A DNA stretch of 64,000 nucleotides, from contig CM065297.1 in NCBI GenBank assembly GCA_032871835.1, positions 63,041,253-63,105,252 on the forward strand, given 5' to 3'. The notes below the pieces were generated by a model that was given only the letters and a program-made list of their open reading frames with translations, ran no database searches and had not been told where the DNA came from. Below are positions 34,767 to 47,747 of the stretch, piece after piece; the first letter of the stretch is position 1, and each line of letters begins with the position of its first letter. A program made the translations under genes and the position numbers. The DNA comes from Dipteronia dyeriana. Taxonomy: Eukaryota; Streptophyta; Magnoliopsida; Sapindales; Sapindaceae.

Positions 34767-35940
34767 TTGTTCTTGTGTTATAAGATGCTATATCAACAAA
34801 AGTGAGTGAAAGACAAAACAAGCATATTAGTCACAAAGATATAAAAACAAAGACATATGACTTAAGAATGAATCATCATGCAAGACAAAGATAGTGAGTA
34901 ATATCTTATAAGTATCATTAAGTCAAAATATGCCAACATGTAACAAAATGAAGCATGTGAACATATCATAAAAGAGAATAATGTCTAGCATACAATGCTC
35001 CCCCTTGATAAATACGATAACTAAAATCAATGATAGCATAAAGTTCACAAAAATGTTCACACAATCACAAATTCAAGCAATTTGAAGAAATATCTACAAG
35101 ATAAGCTTCATATGCTAAGAGAGATACACAAAGATTTTTCAAGTTCTCTCATAATTCTTCAACAATTGCTAAAATATCATCATACTCATAAACAAAGTGT
35201 GTGTGTATGAGAGATATGCTTCAAATATATATCAAGAAGTAGTTTGATAATCAACATGCAAACAATTTTCAACAACTATTCATCTTAAGCTCTTTCCGTA
35301 AAAAGTCAGACCGATTATCATCTAGAATTTTTGCTTTTAAGAGAATAGATTTCAACATATGAGCGTGTGTGTGCATGTGGCTCGTCATCCCATTTCTATT
35401 TTTCAACTTGAGCTCATTTGATTTTCAACTATACTCATTTTTAAGCCCTCCTCCTTTTCTTTTTAGGCTTTGAATCAAAGAATTTTATTTTCTTTTCATG
35501 ATTCCATTTCAACACTTCTTTGATTTTTTCATTTTTTTTTTAACATAAACAAAATTCACTTCATGGCGACTTTCACTCTACAATGGTGTAGCTCTTTCCA
35601 ACATTGGGTAGCTTTCACAACCAATGTGTGTAGCCCTTTCCATGAAGGTGCTCGTTGAGTTCTATGTATTTACCGAAGCAAAATGGATACTGACCATAGG
35701 TCATTTTAAATGTACTTAAGCACAACAACTTCAAGGTGTATCCAAAGTTTACATATTAGTAAACTCAACCTACTAGGAAAACATATAAGAGAAGCAAAGT
35801 GCAATTTTAGAAAACAAAGATTTTATGGCTCATAAGCACATGATCTAAGAGCAATAAGTAGAGACTTATTCAATATCATTACTTCTCTAATGAGTATCAT
35901 TCAAAGAATATGAAGCTCATAGTTTCAAAAGTAATGCCAC
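34767..35940 (-). other. E copy 2 internal noncoding region
   Basis: Counterpart of 10246-11412, with PPT-like AAGGGGGAGCATT (minus strand, 34994-35006) and a decayed palindrome near 35312-35332. No coding sequence. Confidence 0.7.
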
Positions 35941-36165
35941 TCAATATACTATACAAAAACAATCATCAAAATTAAGATCAATGTGAACAATATCACTATT
36001 AGATCCTAAAATAGCAAATGTCAATGAGAACAATATGTATGCTATACAAAATTCTTTAATATGACATGCTATGAGATGTATATCAAAAATTAAGTCAAAA
36101 GATGAATATCTAAGAGAACATGCATTATAGTATAGAGATACCTTTTTGCACATTATATTCACCAA
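35941..36165 (-). CDS. Short conserved ORF (74 aa), copy 2
   Basis: Counterpart of 10021-10245 with scattered substitutions and no frameshift. No family recognised. Confidence 0.22.
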   Translation of the reverse strand: MVNIMCKKVSLYYNACSLRYSSFDLIFDIHLIACHIKEFCIAYILFSLTFAILGSNSDIVHIDLNFDDCFCIVY

Positions 36166-36168
36166 ATA

Positions 36169-36474
36169 TCATACTTCCACCCTTTTTATGAGCACTCTTG
36201 CCTTGAATGTCCTTATGACACCAAGTTGACGATGATTCACAACAAGAGTATAAAAAGCATAGTATCTCAACTCAATCAACACATATATTAAAAGAACTTC
36301 TCTAAAGTTAATCAATAAATTTTGACCATCATAACAAACATGATGTGAGATAACCAAGTTCATATCAATACATGGAGTATTCAAAGCTAGCAAGCAAGAA
36401 TTCTCAACACAATTGATATATTGCCTCAAAGCTATCTCACATGTGCTTCTTATATTAGTGATAAGAGCACTCAC
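36169..36474 (-). CDS. Short conserved ORF (~101 aa), copy 2
   Basis: Counterpart of 9713-10027. The C-terminal codons differ (…KRVEV). No family recognised. Confidence 0.25.
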   Translation of the reverse strand: MSALITNIRSTCEIALRQYINCVENSCLLALNTPCIDMNLVISHHVCYDGQNLLINFREVLLIYVLIELRYYAFYTLVVNHRQLGVIRTFKARVLIKRVEV

Positions 36475-38453
36475 CCTTGAACCACTTGTTCTTGGGTGTA
36501 CCTACACAAACATTTCCAATATCATTCTTGATAACAATGTTAAATCTAGAGTAAAGTCCTTCAATGACTTGATTAACAAGAATATCATTAACACACTCTT
36601 CCTTAACATTTTCAACACAAGCTTTGTCAAGTTGAACAAGATTAGTATTCTTTATACTCCACAACTTCTTCTTATGCTTAGCAATATTATCATGTTTTCC
36701 AACTTTCAAACCCTTAGCATGTTTAAGTTGAAGTTTAATCTCCTTATCTCTAGATTCATTTCCTAATTTGCATTTTTCAATATATTTATAACACCTAGGC
36801 TTAATGTGACCTATTGTGTTGCAATAGTGGCATATTGGAATAAAAGATGAGATTGTACCTTTTGGAGTTGAACTAGCTTCACTAGGAGTTTGCAAAGATA
36901 CCTTGTTTGCCAACTTCTTCTTGGTTTTTGATCTTCTCTTCTTGTGTGGTTTCTTATCAATCACGACTTCATCCAAGTGAGTAGGAAGTGGTGCTTCCAA
37001 GGGCTCCTCTTCAACTACCAAGTCATCTTCACCACTATGAGAGTTAACAAGATTCCTAACACTAGACACACTTATCGAATCATTCACTAAGTCCTTAATG
37101 GCCTCCTAAGCCGTGTCTATCTCTTCCATTAATTATTGTTCTCTCTTTTTCAAAGAAGATATCACATTATCCTTCTCAAGGTTTATCTTTTCAAGTTCTC
37201 TAAACTTCTTCATAATATCACCTTTCTCACCAAGAAGTCTACGAGTGACAATCACAAACTCATCTAGTTGTTTCTTGATCAAATCATCCTTCTCAACTAC
37301 CTCTCTTAGAGCATTATCTCTATCTTCTTCAAGCTTCTCTATCTGGGACAACAACTCAAGATTAGTAGGATTGGAACTAGAGCTTCCATGATGATTTGTA
37401 TCAAAGTTCTTGTTCAAAGATTTTGTACCATCAACATCTAGTGGAGAATGAGAAGCCGTTAGAGCTACAAAGTTGCTCACCAACTCTTCATCACTTGAAG
37501 ACTCACTACTAGAGCTCTCATTATAACTAGAGTTATCATCACTCCAAGTAGTCGCCAACACTTTCCCTTTCTTGTCTTTCTTAGATGGCTTCTTAGTGTA
37601 CTCACTAGCAAACTGATTGAAACTATGAAAATTATAGCATTGCACATCTTTCTTGTTCATGGCTTGACTATTCTTCTCATTCCTTGGAGATGATGTTTTC
37701 TTTACTCCCTTTTCCTTAGAAGACTTGCCTCTAGGCTTGGCATTCTTCTTTAGAAACCTCTTGAACTTTCTAACCAAAAGAGCCATCTCTTCATTTTCAT
37801 CATTACTCTCCTCCTCAATAGCATTGAGACCCAAGCAACTCATCAATGTTCATACTATCCACATCCTTGCTTTCCTCAATGGCCGTCACCTTTGATTTAA
37901 ATCTCTTAGGAAGAGACCTAAGGATTTTCCAATTTAAACGCTCTTTTGAGATAGGTACTCCAAGTGCTTGACATTGGTTAGCAATGTTAAGAAGTCAGAA
38001 TTGGAAGTCTTCGAACTTTTCTTCTTCACCCATACTTAAACCTTCAAATTGTGATGCCAACATTTGAAGACTCGATTTCTTCACCGCTAAGGTTCCTTCA
38101 TTAGTAACTTGGAGAGTATCCCAAGCTTCCTTTACGGATTCAAGATTTTGAATGTAGGAGAATTGATGCCCATCAACTCATCCAAAGATGGCATTCATAG
38201 CACGATGATGCCACTTAGCAACCTCAAACTCATTCGTTGTCTATTCACTTCTTGGCTTGAGTATCATGGTTCCATCCTCTTGAACCTTGTTAGGAGGAAT
38301 ATAACCTTCTTCCACTACCATCCAAGCCCTTTCATCAATAAAGCGGATGTAGGCTTTCATCCTCAACTTCCAATACCTATAGTTAATGCCTCGAAGTAAT
38401 GGTGGCCTAGTTTTTTAGGTTCTTTCAGCCATTACATCATCTTGTAAACCCAT
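36455..38453 (-). pseudogene. E-family gag, copy 2
   Basis: ATG at 38453. Stops occur early (near 38415 and 38250), and a deletion of about 60 bp near 37835 removes the segment before LNAIEEES. The frame 37846-37133 covers the basic stretch and coiled coil, but its first knuckle reads CYNFHSFNQFASEY: two cysteines, the glycine and the histidine of CCHC are gone. The frame 37087-36455 keeps the second knuckle CHYCNTIGHIKPRC and the end GECSYH-stop. It is better preserved than copy 1 in the C-terminal third and worse at the first knuckle. Confidence 0.85.
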
Positions 38454-38523
38454 GACATTAAAAGCTTTACAAAAATAGTGAATGTATCACATGGACTCTC
38501 ACTAAGTACAATCTAGTGTCTTG

Positions 38524-38536
38524 CTCTGATACCAAT
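38524..38536 (-). other. Primer-binding site of E copy 2
   Basis: Minus strand TTGGTATCAGAGC directly after the LTR end, complementary to the 3' end of initiator-Met tRNA. Confidence 0.9.
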
Positions 38537-41172
38537 TGAAAATACAAACACGGTTAAATGCTCAAGGCTAACCTAGAGGGGGGGGGGGGGGGGGGGGTGA
38601 ATAGGTTAGACACCTTTTTCAACTCCCTTAGAAACAAACAAAAGTTTGTTCCTCTAGATTTCTTGTATCACAATATATATCAATTAAAGACACTTAATCA
38701 ATATATAAAACAAGCAAAGTGTGATACAAACAAGTAATCATAACACATACAGAATTTCTATATTATAGAAAAGAAGTCAACTTACATATAGTGTTTTATC
38801 CATAGTATTCAAATAACAAACACAAATATAAGAGAGATAGAGATAGAGAAAAGTTGACACAAGATATAACGTGGTAAACCTCCGAAGAGGAAACATCCAC
38901 GGGTTAGCAATCATCGGTAAACAAAATCCACTAGTAGATAAGACAAGTACAATCTCTCAAGTGACCCCTTCACCTAGAAACTACCCTCATGTCCTACTCA
39001 TGAAGATGTCGCCCTCTTACTCAACCATCTATGGCGTCACACCTCTTGTCAAGACTTCCTCACTCATCTTTCCGGATCCTCACGACCCTAGGCAAGACTT
39101 CTTGCTCAACTATCCGAGTCCTCCCGACTCTAGTCAAGACTTCCTCGCTCACCCTTCTGGATCCTCACGACCCAAGGCAAGACTTCTTGTTCAACTATCA
39201 GAGTCCTCCCGACTCTAGTCAAGACTTCCTTGCTTGACAATCTGAGGTCTTACACCTCTTGCCAAGACTTTCTTGCTCAACAACATAGGTCTCACACCTA
39301 TTGTCAAGACTTCCTTCTCACAAGGCATCTAGGTGATCATGAATACAAAACGCAAACAAGCACGCAACATAGAATGTTATGATCAACACATCCTATGGAA
39401 AATACTAGACATGAGCATGAATGCATAAAACAAATGTAGTCTAGTCAATCATGCATGTTTAATCCATCTAGATCATGTAAGATATGTTCAACATTAATTA
39501 CAACCTAGATACATGCATAGATCTAAAACTTGAATCACAAGATATGTTCAATTAATACATAATCAAGTTTAAATTTCATAAACCAAAAATATGCTAAAAT
39601 CATGTGACAAAGTCATTTAGATTAAAGCTAAAGTTCTAGAGCATATTCCCTATTCATATATTCAACAAAGCACATGAATAGCTCAAAAGAATACCAGCAC
39701 ATGTATCATTGTAAGATTTTGGTCAAAGAGAGCCTAATACATTTGAGGAACTATTTTGTTACGAAATCAATCCATCAAAGATCATCAAATAGTCCTAGAA
39801 TCAAAGCTAGCACAATACAATCCCAAACATGTGAAAACATAGGCAAAATCAAAACCTAACTCAACATATGAGATTTCAATTGAAACTCAATCTAGCTTTA
39901 AACGAGTTCAAAACTCAAATCAAAACTATCACAAGACACATATATATGTTGAAGAAGAAAACCCAAGGTAATTGACCAAGTTTTAAAAGAAAACTTTGAG
40001 AGAAAATCAATACCTTAGTTGATTTTGGTGCAGTCCAGTTTTTGTGAGTTTATACTCCAAAAACAGCAATAAAACTAACTCAAACCTTCAGAGAAACGAT
40101 GGAGGATGAAAAGTGAAACACTCTCAACTTTGAATCACTCAAGTCAGAGTTCAAATGAAGAAGTTATGGCGTTTGGAAGGTGAGAAAATGTAGAGAGAAA
40201 ATTCTGCACTCAAGTTTTAAATTTCTTCTTAGAATGAAATGTGAGAGGGAAGGGAAATATAAAGGAGAGGGAAAGAATAGAAGAAAAAGGACCAAAATGC
40301 CCTTCTTTGAGAATGAATCCCCGAGATGGCGTGTGGGCATCTCAGGGCAGCAAAAAGTTGCGGCCGAGATGGTCACGCGCCATCTCGGGCTTGCACCAAT
40401 TGATGGCCTTTGGCCATGGTGCAACTCCCTTGCACTCCTCTCGCGTTCTTCGACCGTTCTCTGGCCTCCAAACTCGGAATTCAAATCTGTTTACAGATCA
40501 CAAACTTTAACTCTCTCATAGACATGGACATATAAGATACTCAACCCAGAAAATAATAATTCAACTTGATATACTAAGACGAAGACAATGTATGCAACAT
40601 GAGTTGAAAGTGTAGTATCTTTTGACTTAGAACTTGAAATCAATAGTATGAGTAACCAAAATGAATGTAACTCAATCAAGAATGATTTAAGACTAAATTC
40701 AAGTTCAATATCCTTGGTATACAAACATATATACATACAAATACAATTCACACTAGAATGCAAACTAAATAGAGATAGTCTCCAATCATGCATTTTCTAA
40801 AACATGTTATTTTCATACCAATGCATGAGCATTCATCTTCAAGTGTGTGAATGTGTTATACATGGTGTACAAGAATGCAGGGACACATATGAATGAATTT
40901 TATGTGTGTGCCTATAATGGTGCACAACAATGCAGGGACACAAATGTATGAATTGTGTGTGTGTGCCTAAACGTTGTAAGAGAAAGATAAGGTCTTAGTA
41001 TACCTTTGTAGAACCATATTGCATCCTTTCTCTTTGAAGACTTTGAACTTGCTTTGACTAGTTGTTCCTTCTTCCTTGAAGCTTGAATCATCATGAATCT
41101 AAACAACTAAATCATTACAAGTAAAAATCATTTTTATATGAAATTAATGCCAACACAATCTAAAACCTAACA
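38537..41172 (-). repeat. 5' LTR of E copy 2
   Basis: Minus strand from TGTTAGGTTTTAGATTGTG (41172) to TGTATTTTCA (38537). Contains a 20-base G run (38578-38597), repeat array (38995-39325) and GC-rich hairpin (40319-40390). The terminal bases are intact. Confidence 0.92.
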
Positions 41173-43344
41173 TGGGCTCCCTTTCTTTAAAATGTTTACT
41201 TGAGGATGGAAACAAACTAAAATCTCTTTCTTTTTTTAGTCACAATAATCCTCCAAGAAGAAAAACAAAGAACGTTAGGTCACCTGTGAATTCTCAATCA
41301 ATTTGATTGAAACTCGCGTGAACCTTGATTCGATGTTGTACACAAAACCTTTTAATGTAAAGGCTACTAGTGCATTATCGAATAAAAATGTTCTTTCTTC
41401 CTTTCCTCTTTGCCGAATTTTCACACACCAATCTTTAGAGTTGGAAGAATTTATCTAGAGCAAGATCCGAATTCTCTACACTCAAAATTCTCTCTTGGCT
41501 GAAACTTCTCTCCCTTAGAATAAGGCTTGGCCGAAATATCTCTCCAAGAAAATGGTAATGGCCGAATATTTTCTCTCTAAAAATTAGGTTGGCCGAATTT
41601 TACGCTATCAAATATATAGTGGTCGAATTCTTCATCCTTTTAATTAAAGAGGCCAAATCATTTCCTAAGAAGGATTTACTTGATGGGCAAGAATCCATTC
41701 CTTAGGAGGATTTACTTGGTGGGCAAGAATCCTTTTCTAAGAAGAATTCTTTTCTACACCAAAACTCTTAATCCAACTCAAATAGTGTATTTATTCAATA
41801 ACCAATTATTGAATATAATTAAATTGTGTCTAAATTAAAACTTCCTAATTTGACCAATTGTCAATTAGAGTTTTAATAAAAATCTAATACGTCCTAATTT
41901 GACTAGATAAATAAATTCCTATTATACATCTACTTATCAAATATAGTATTTGTTACTTATCAAAGTACAAACAATAATATGACTCTAGGAGACCATCTCC
42001 TACTAGAAAAAAGATTTGTCTTTTAAATAAATAAATAAATAAATTCCAGTAAATTAAATAATAAAATAAAAACAAAAACAATATGTATGGCTATTCTACA
42101 AGCCCTAGCTGCCCAAGCCTATATGTATAGGCTAAATATTGTTTTTTCCTATTTTATTAAATCCATTGGAATTAAATAAAACAATCCACATGTGAACTAG
42201 ATCCGTTCTTACTTCAAGAAACAAGTCCACATTCCTTTATACAATTCTAGATGGAACCATAAATTGGTCCAGTAGAATATATCAAGTGATCCATACAAGT
42301 TCGTGTGGATTGGGGATCTTGGCAGGCTATCTAAATATAAGCTCCAATAGACATAACCTAATCACAATCAACAAATGATTCACTCATATCCGATATGTTA
42401 ATTTTAGTTCATTCCACTAAAGAACTAAAATTGAACTCTTAAATAAAGATAGAATAAGTCAATATTGCTCATTCATACACTAGAAAATCTTATTGAAGAA
42501 AATGTATCTTCGTGAAGGATATCAGAAATAGCCAAGAGCTCATAGCCCGCCTATAGCTATCCAAGTTACCATATTTACTCATATGACCACCTTTTGAACT
42601 TGGATATTTTGACTTGTCCAGAAGGCATATTTCAATAGACACTATTGAAAAATTAACGTTAAGATTTAATATCCAATACCTCAAAACATCCATATGATGA
42701 TATTCTACTCTTATTTAATAAATGGAGTCGTGATGTCCATATCTATAAATGAAGTCCTCTATCTATTAACAAATGAATACCACCAAACTATCGAGGTTAG
42801 ACTATGATATAATATCGTACTCATTGATAGCTCAAATGATAACATTTGCAACCATAAGTCCATCATTTATCTCAAGATTGAGATAGACTTTCCGATTGTC
42901 TTCAAGTGAAAACTTTTATCCATTGACGGTTCTGGATAACGTAACTCACTATGATCCTATTCAATGCACCTAGTGCACTAGATTCCTTTAGCCAAAGACA
43001 CCACACTTTGATGATTTTAGACTCATCATAACACATTTGATCCCACTCAAATGCTAGCAAAAGAATCTACAACTTTAACAAGATAAAGGTGCCCAACCTT
43101 TATCTTAAGTTGTTAATATTATTCAAGACTAACTAAAGAATTGTGTCTACCTCAAACATATCCAGATTTACGAACAATTCTTTTTTTCTTATAGTCTTTT
43201 GATCTTATGATTATTTACTTTTGACAATTATAATAATTAAACTATAAATGCTATAAGGTTTGTTAAACTGGAAATCACTTTTATTAATATGAAAAGATTG
43301 TCAAATACATTATTATACTCTTGCTATCGAGCATAATCCCATCA
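41173..43344 (-). repeat. 5' LTR of element B, larger segment
   Basis: Continuation of 30353-30599 beyond E copy 2. Ends at GGATTATGCTCGATAGCAAG on the minus strand, with the first bases changed (CCCATCA for CCTAACA). It abuts family C LTR sequence at 43345. Confidence 0.85.
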
Positions 43345-44888
43345 AAGACTTCCTTGCTCAACTTGAAGATTCACTCTCCAAATGAGACTTCTAATGCATA
43401 AGTCAAAGAATCACTTTAAGACATGTGAATTTCTATGCACAAACGAAAGAATCACTCTAAGGAATGTGACTTCTAATGCTTAATCCAATGAATCACTCAA
43501 AGGAATAAGACTTTCTAACCTCTTCACAAGGCTATGATCTAAGTGATATGCTAATGATGCAATCACAAGCAAATAGAAAATGTTGATCAAACACAATCTA
43601 TGAACATGCATTAAGAAATCTAGATAATGATTTCAAAGATCGATCATCAACGTATCTAGACTAAGAACTAGTTAGAAGATCAAAGAAGAAATCTAGATAA
43701 TGTTATCAACTAAGAACTAGTTAGAAGAAATGTAGATACCAATTGAATACAACTTAGTTCTTGGGAAATGAAATCAAATCTAGAAATTCACAATCAAGCA
43801 TAAGAACAAAAGATTTCTACAAACAATTTCATGTTTATCAAGTCTAGCACATATCATTCAATGTAACACAAACCTAACTAAACTTGAAAATCAAATGAAC
43901 AAACAAAAAAATGATATCAGAATCATCCTAGTCATGCTTCTTATCAAATAGCATCAAACCATAATAAGATGAATGAAGAAAACTAAGAAGAAGATGATTT
44001 ACCAACCAAGGATGAAATCTAGAATTGAAAATCTGGATAATTAGAAAAATCAAGGCATCCTTTGATTCTGAAATTGCTTAAGGTTTGTATATTTCTTCAA
44101 GACACTCGATTTTCTTTTTGAACCAACTAAATCGGAGTTGGAATGAAGAAGATATCACAAAACAAAAACTCAAAAAATTGAAGAAAAGTTTTCTGTAGTG
44201 CAGTTTCGTTTTTATGGAGAACCACCAGAAAAACTAGATTAAACAACCTCAACCTTATGGAAAATGATAGAGAATTGAAATACAAACAATCTCCAACTTG
44301 AATCGATTGAATCGGACTTCAAATGAAAAAGATACAGTGTTTGGGAGATGAGAAAGTTGAGAGAAAATTTCCTGCACATAAGTTTCTTCTTTTAAAAGTG
44401 TGAGAGGGAAGAGATATTTAAAAAAGTGGGAAAAGAAACCAACCAAACTACCCACACCCTTTTGGCCTTCCCCGAGATGGCACGTGACCATCTCGGGGCC
44501 AGCAAGGGTGTGAGCCCGAGATGGTCACGTGCCATCTCGAGGTTGCACCTTGTGATGGCCTTTGGCCATAGTCCATCCACCTCGTGCTCCTCCCACGTTC
44601 TTCGACCGTTCTCTGGCCTTCAAACTCCGAATTCAAATCCGTTTAAAGATTATGAATCGGGACTCTCTCCCAAACATGGAAAACTATGAAACTTTGACCA
44701 GAAGTTACAAGTTCAAGCCGATATACTCAGATGAAGACAATGCATGAAACATGACTGGAAAGTATCATAACTCTTGACTCGGAAATCGAAATCAAATGTA
44801 TGAGTAACAAAAATGACCGGAACTCAATAAGGAATAATATAACATCAAATTCAAGTTCAAATTCCATGTTATACAAATATATATACAT
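43345..44888 (-). repeat. 3' LTR of element C, left segment
   Basis: Matches the C solo LTR from inside its repeat array onward. The terminal ~400-500 bp of the LTR (with the pyrimidine tract) is missing at 43344/43345. Contains the GC-rich hairpin 44470-44540. Confidence 0.75.
44470..44540. promoter_or_regulatory. GC-rich hairpin in C LTR (3')
   Basis: Four copies of the octamer GAGATGG(C/T) or its complement: CCCGAGATGGCACGTGACC, CCATCTCGGGGC, GCCCGAGATGGTCACGTG, GTGCCATCTCGAGG. This is the most symmetrical example in the window; the outer arms pair nearly perfectly. Confidence 0.65.
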
Positions 44889-47358
44889 TGTTAGGATTAT
44901 GCTCGATAGCAAGAGTGTAATATTATAATTAACAATCTTTTCATATGAATAAACTGATTTCTAGTTTAACAAATCTTATAGCATTTATAGTTTAATTATT
45001 ATAATTGTTAAAAGTAAATAATCATAAGGTTAAAAGACTATGACAAAAGAAGAATTGTTCATACATTTAGATATGTATGAGGTAGACACTATTCTTTGGT
45101 TAGTCTTGAATAATATTCACAACTTAAGATAGAAGGGTGAGCACCTTTATCTTGTCAAAGTTGTAGATTCTTTTGCTAGCATTTGAGTGGGATCAAATGT
45201 GTTACGATGAGTCTAAAATCATCAAAGTTTGGTGTCTTTGGGAAAAAGAATCTAGTGCATTGGGTGCATTGAATATGATCAAAATGAATACTTTATCTAG
45301 AACCGTCAATGGATAAAAGTTTTCATTTGAAGACAATCGGAGAGTCTATCTCAATCCTGAGATAAATGATGGTCATATGGTTGCAAGTGTTATCATTTGA
45401 GCTATCAATGAGTACGATTATATAGCATAGTCTATCCTTGATAGTTTGGTGGTATTCATTTGTTAATCGATACAGGACTTCATTTATAGATATGGACATC
45501 GTGGCTCCATTTATTGAATGAGAGCAGAATACCATCATATGGATGTTTTGTGGTATTGGATATTAAATCTTAACGTTAAGTTTTCAACAGTGTCTATTGA
45601 AACATGGCTTCTGGACAAGTCAAAATATCCAAGTTCAAAATGTGGTCATATGAGTAATTATGGTAACTTGGAGAGCTATAGGCGGTTTATGAGGTCTTGA
45701 CGATTACTAGTATTCTTCACGAGGATACACTTTCTCCAATATGGTTGTCTAAGGTACGAATGAGTAACATCAACTTATTCTATCTTTATTTAAGAGTTTA
45801 ATTTTAGTTCTTTAGTGGAAAGAACTAAAATTAAATAGATTGGACCTAAGTGAATCATTTGTTGATTGTGATTGGGTTGTGTCTGTTGGAGCTTAAATTT
45901 AGATAGTTTGCCAATATCCCCAATCCACAAGAACTTGCATGGATAACTTAATATATTCTACCGGACCAATAGGGGTCCATCTAGAATTGTAATAAGGCAT
46001 GTGAACTTGTTTCTTTTTGTAAGAATTGGTCTAGTTCACATGTGGACTTTTTATTAAGGTCCAATGGATTTAATAAAATAAGAAAAATAATATATGGCCT
46101 CTATACTAGGTATGGGCGGCAATGGCTGTGGTAAATAGCTTAAATATATTATTTTTATTTTATTATTATTTAATTAAATGGAAATTAATTAATTTGTTGA
46201 TTAATTAATTATTTAATTAAAAGTCAAAATCTTTTCCTATTAGGAGATGGTCTCCTAAAACTATACTATTGTTGGTAGTATAGTTAATATTAAAGACTAT
46301 ATTTGATAAGTAGATAAATAAAAAGAGTTATTTATCTAATCAAATTAGGAAGTCTTTAATATGGTTACAAACACACTATTGAGTTGGATTAGGAGTCTTG
46401 TTGTAGGAAAGAATTCTTTTTGGAAAAGGATTCTTGGTCACCAAGTAAAACTACTTAGTGGTAGAATTCTTATTTGAAAAGGATTCAAAACCACCAATTT
46501 AATCTACGTAAGGATAGGATTCTTGTCCATCAAGTAATCCTTCTTAGGAAAGATTGAACTCTTCTAACCTATATCAAAGACCTAAAATTCGGCCAACACC
46601 ATATAGTTATAGAAGTAGTTAGATTTCCTTTTAGATAAGGATTCTAACTACCAAATAAATACACCTAAGGAAAGGATTCTTGCCAACCAAGTGAATCCTT
46701 TTTAGGAAAGGATTTATGAACCTATATATATGTGTGTGAAGAATTTCGGTCATGACTAAGGAACATTAGAGGTGAATTTCGGCCAAGCTATATTTTTCTT
46801 AGTGAAGAATTCGGCCATCATAGGATTTTGAGGGAGAAAAATCTGATTTTACTCTAGACAAAATTCAATCATCTCTAAGCAACAGTGTGTGAATTCGACC
46901 AAGTAGAGAAAAAAGGGGAACATTTTTGTATTCAATAGTATACTAATATCCTTTACATCAAAAAGGTTTTGTGTACAACATCGAATCAAGGTTCAGGCGA
47001 GTTACAATCAAATTGATTGATAATTCACAATTGACCGGACGTTCTTGGATTTTTCTCTTGGAGGATATTTGTAACTAACAAAGAAAAGATATTTGCTTTG
47101 TCTCCATCCTCAGGAATACAATTTAAAGAAAGGGAGCCCACACTCCTAGGTGATTCACGTTCTTGATTAGATTGGAAGATCTTGCGGAATCGATTCGGTG
47201 CTTGTTCAATCGTCACGCGAAAAAGGTACGATACTTTTGTATACATCAATTAAAGGGTTAAGGTTCTCGTTGCATAAAAGATTTTTTTTATTTAAACGCA
47301 AACCCTAATCTTTTTTTTCTCACGCTTCCATTGCGTTTCTAAACCGTTTTTCCCTATA
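44889..47358 (+). mobile_element. Solo LTR of family B inside C 3' LTR
   Basis: TGTTAGGATTATGCTCG to TTTTTCCCTATA, 2.47 kb, no internal region. Flanked on both sides by atatacat (44881-44888 and 47359-47366); the exact target duplication within this AT repeat cannot be resolved. No coding potential beyond short chance frames. Confidence 0.85.
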
Positions 47359-47747
47359 ATATACATACAAACACACAAAAACACAAGAATGCATATCATT
47401 TGGACATAGTCCACAAACATGCATTTTTCACAACTAGTCAATTCTACACCCATGCATGTGCATTCAATTTCAAGTGTGTGAATGTGTTATACAAAATGAG
47501 CACAAAGATGCAGAGACATATATGTATGCAATGTGTGTGTGTGCCTTATATGCCTTGCAAAAGGAAGAAGAATCTTGATACCTTCACATCTAAGCAAACA
47601 CTTTTCCTCTTAAAGACAATCTTTGCATGAGTAGTTGTTTTTCCTTATTGAAGTCCAATTCAATCACGAACCACCTAATCAACTAAGCAATACAAAGAGG
47701 AAGAGTTTTGTTATGGAATCAAGCCAACACAAATCTAAAACCTAACA
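47359..47747 (-). repeat. 3' LTR of element C, right segment
   Basis: Ends with CCTAACA at 47747, the reverse of the LTR start TGTTAGGTTTTAGATTTG. Confidence 0.85.

Larger units (their letters stand above)
30600..41172 (-). mobile_element. Complete E-family LTR retrotransposon, copy 2
   Basis: Same structure as copy 1 in opposite orientation: 5' LTR 38537-41172, primer site 38524-38536, gag 38453-36455, two short ORFs, ORF2 34766-33704, polypurine tract 33246-33260, 3' LTR 30600-33245. Target duplication tgggt/tgggc within the B LTR. Again no pol genes. With copy 1 it forms a pair of 10.6-kb inverted arms about 15 kb apart. Confidence 0.92.

Noticed and set aside
44448..44636. Small ORFs over the GC-rich hairpin as peptides
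   Set aside because: Both strands are open here because of the palindromic GC-rich sequence; the same block gives unrelated frames in each LTR copy.
47025..47249. 74-aa frame in the solo B LTR
   Set aside because: The same LTR region at 59880-60110 and 22020-22250 does not keep it open; no domain.
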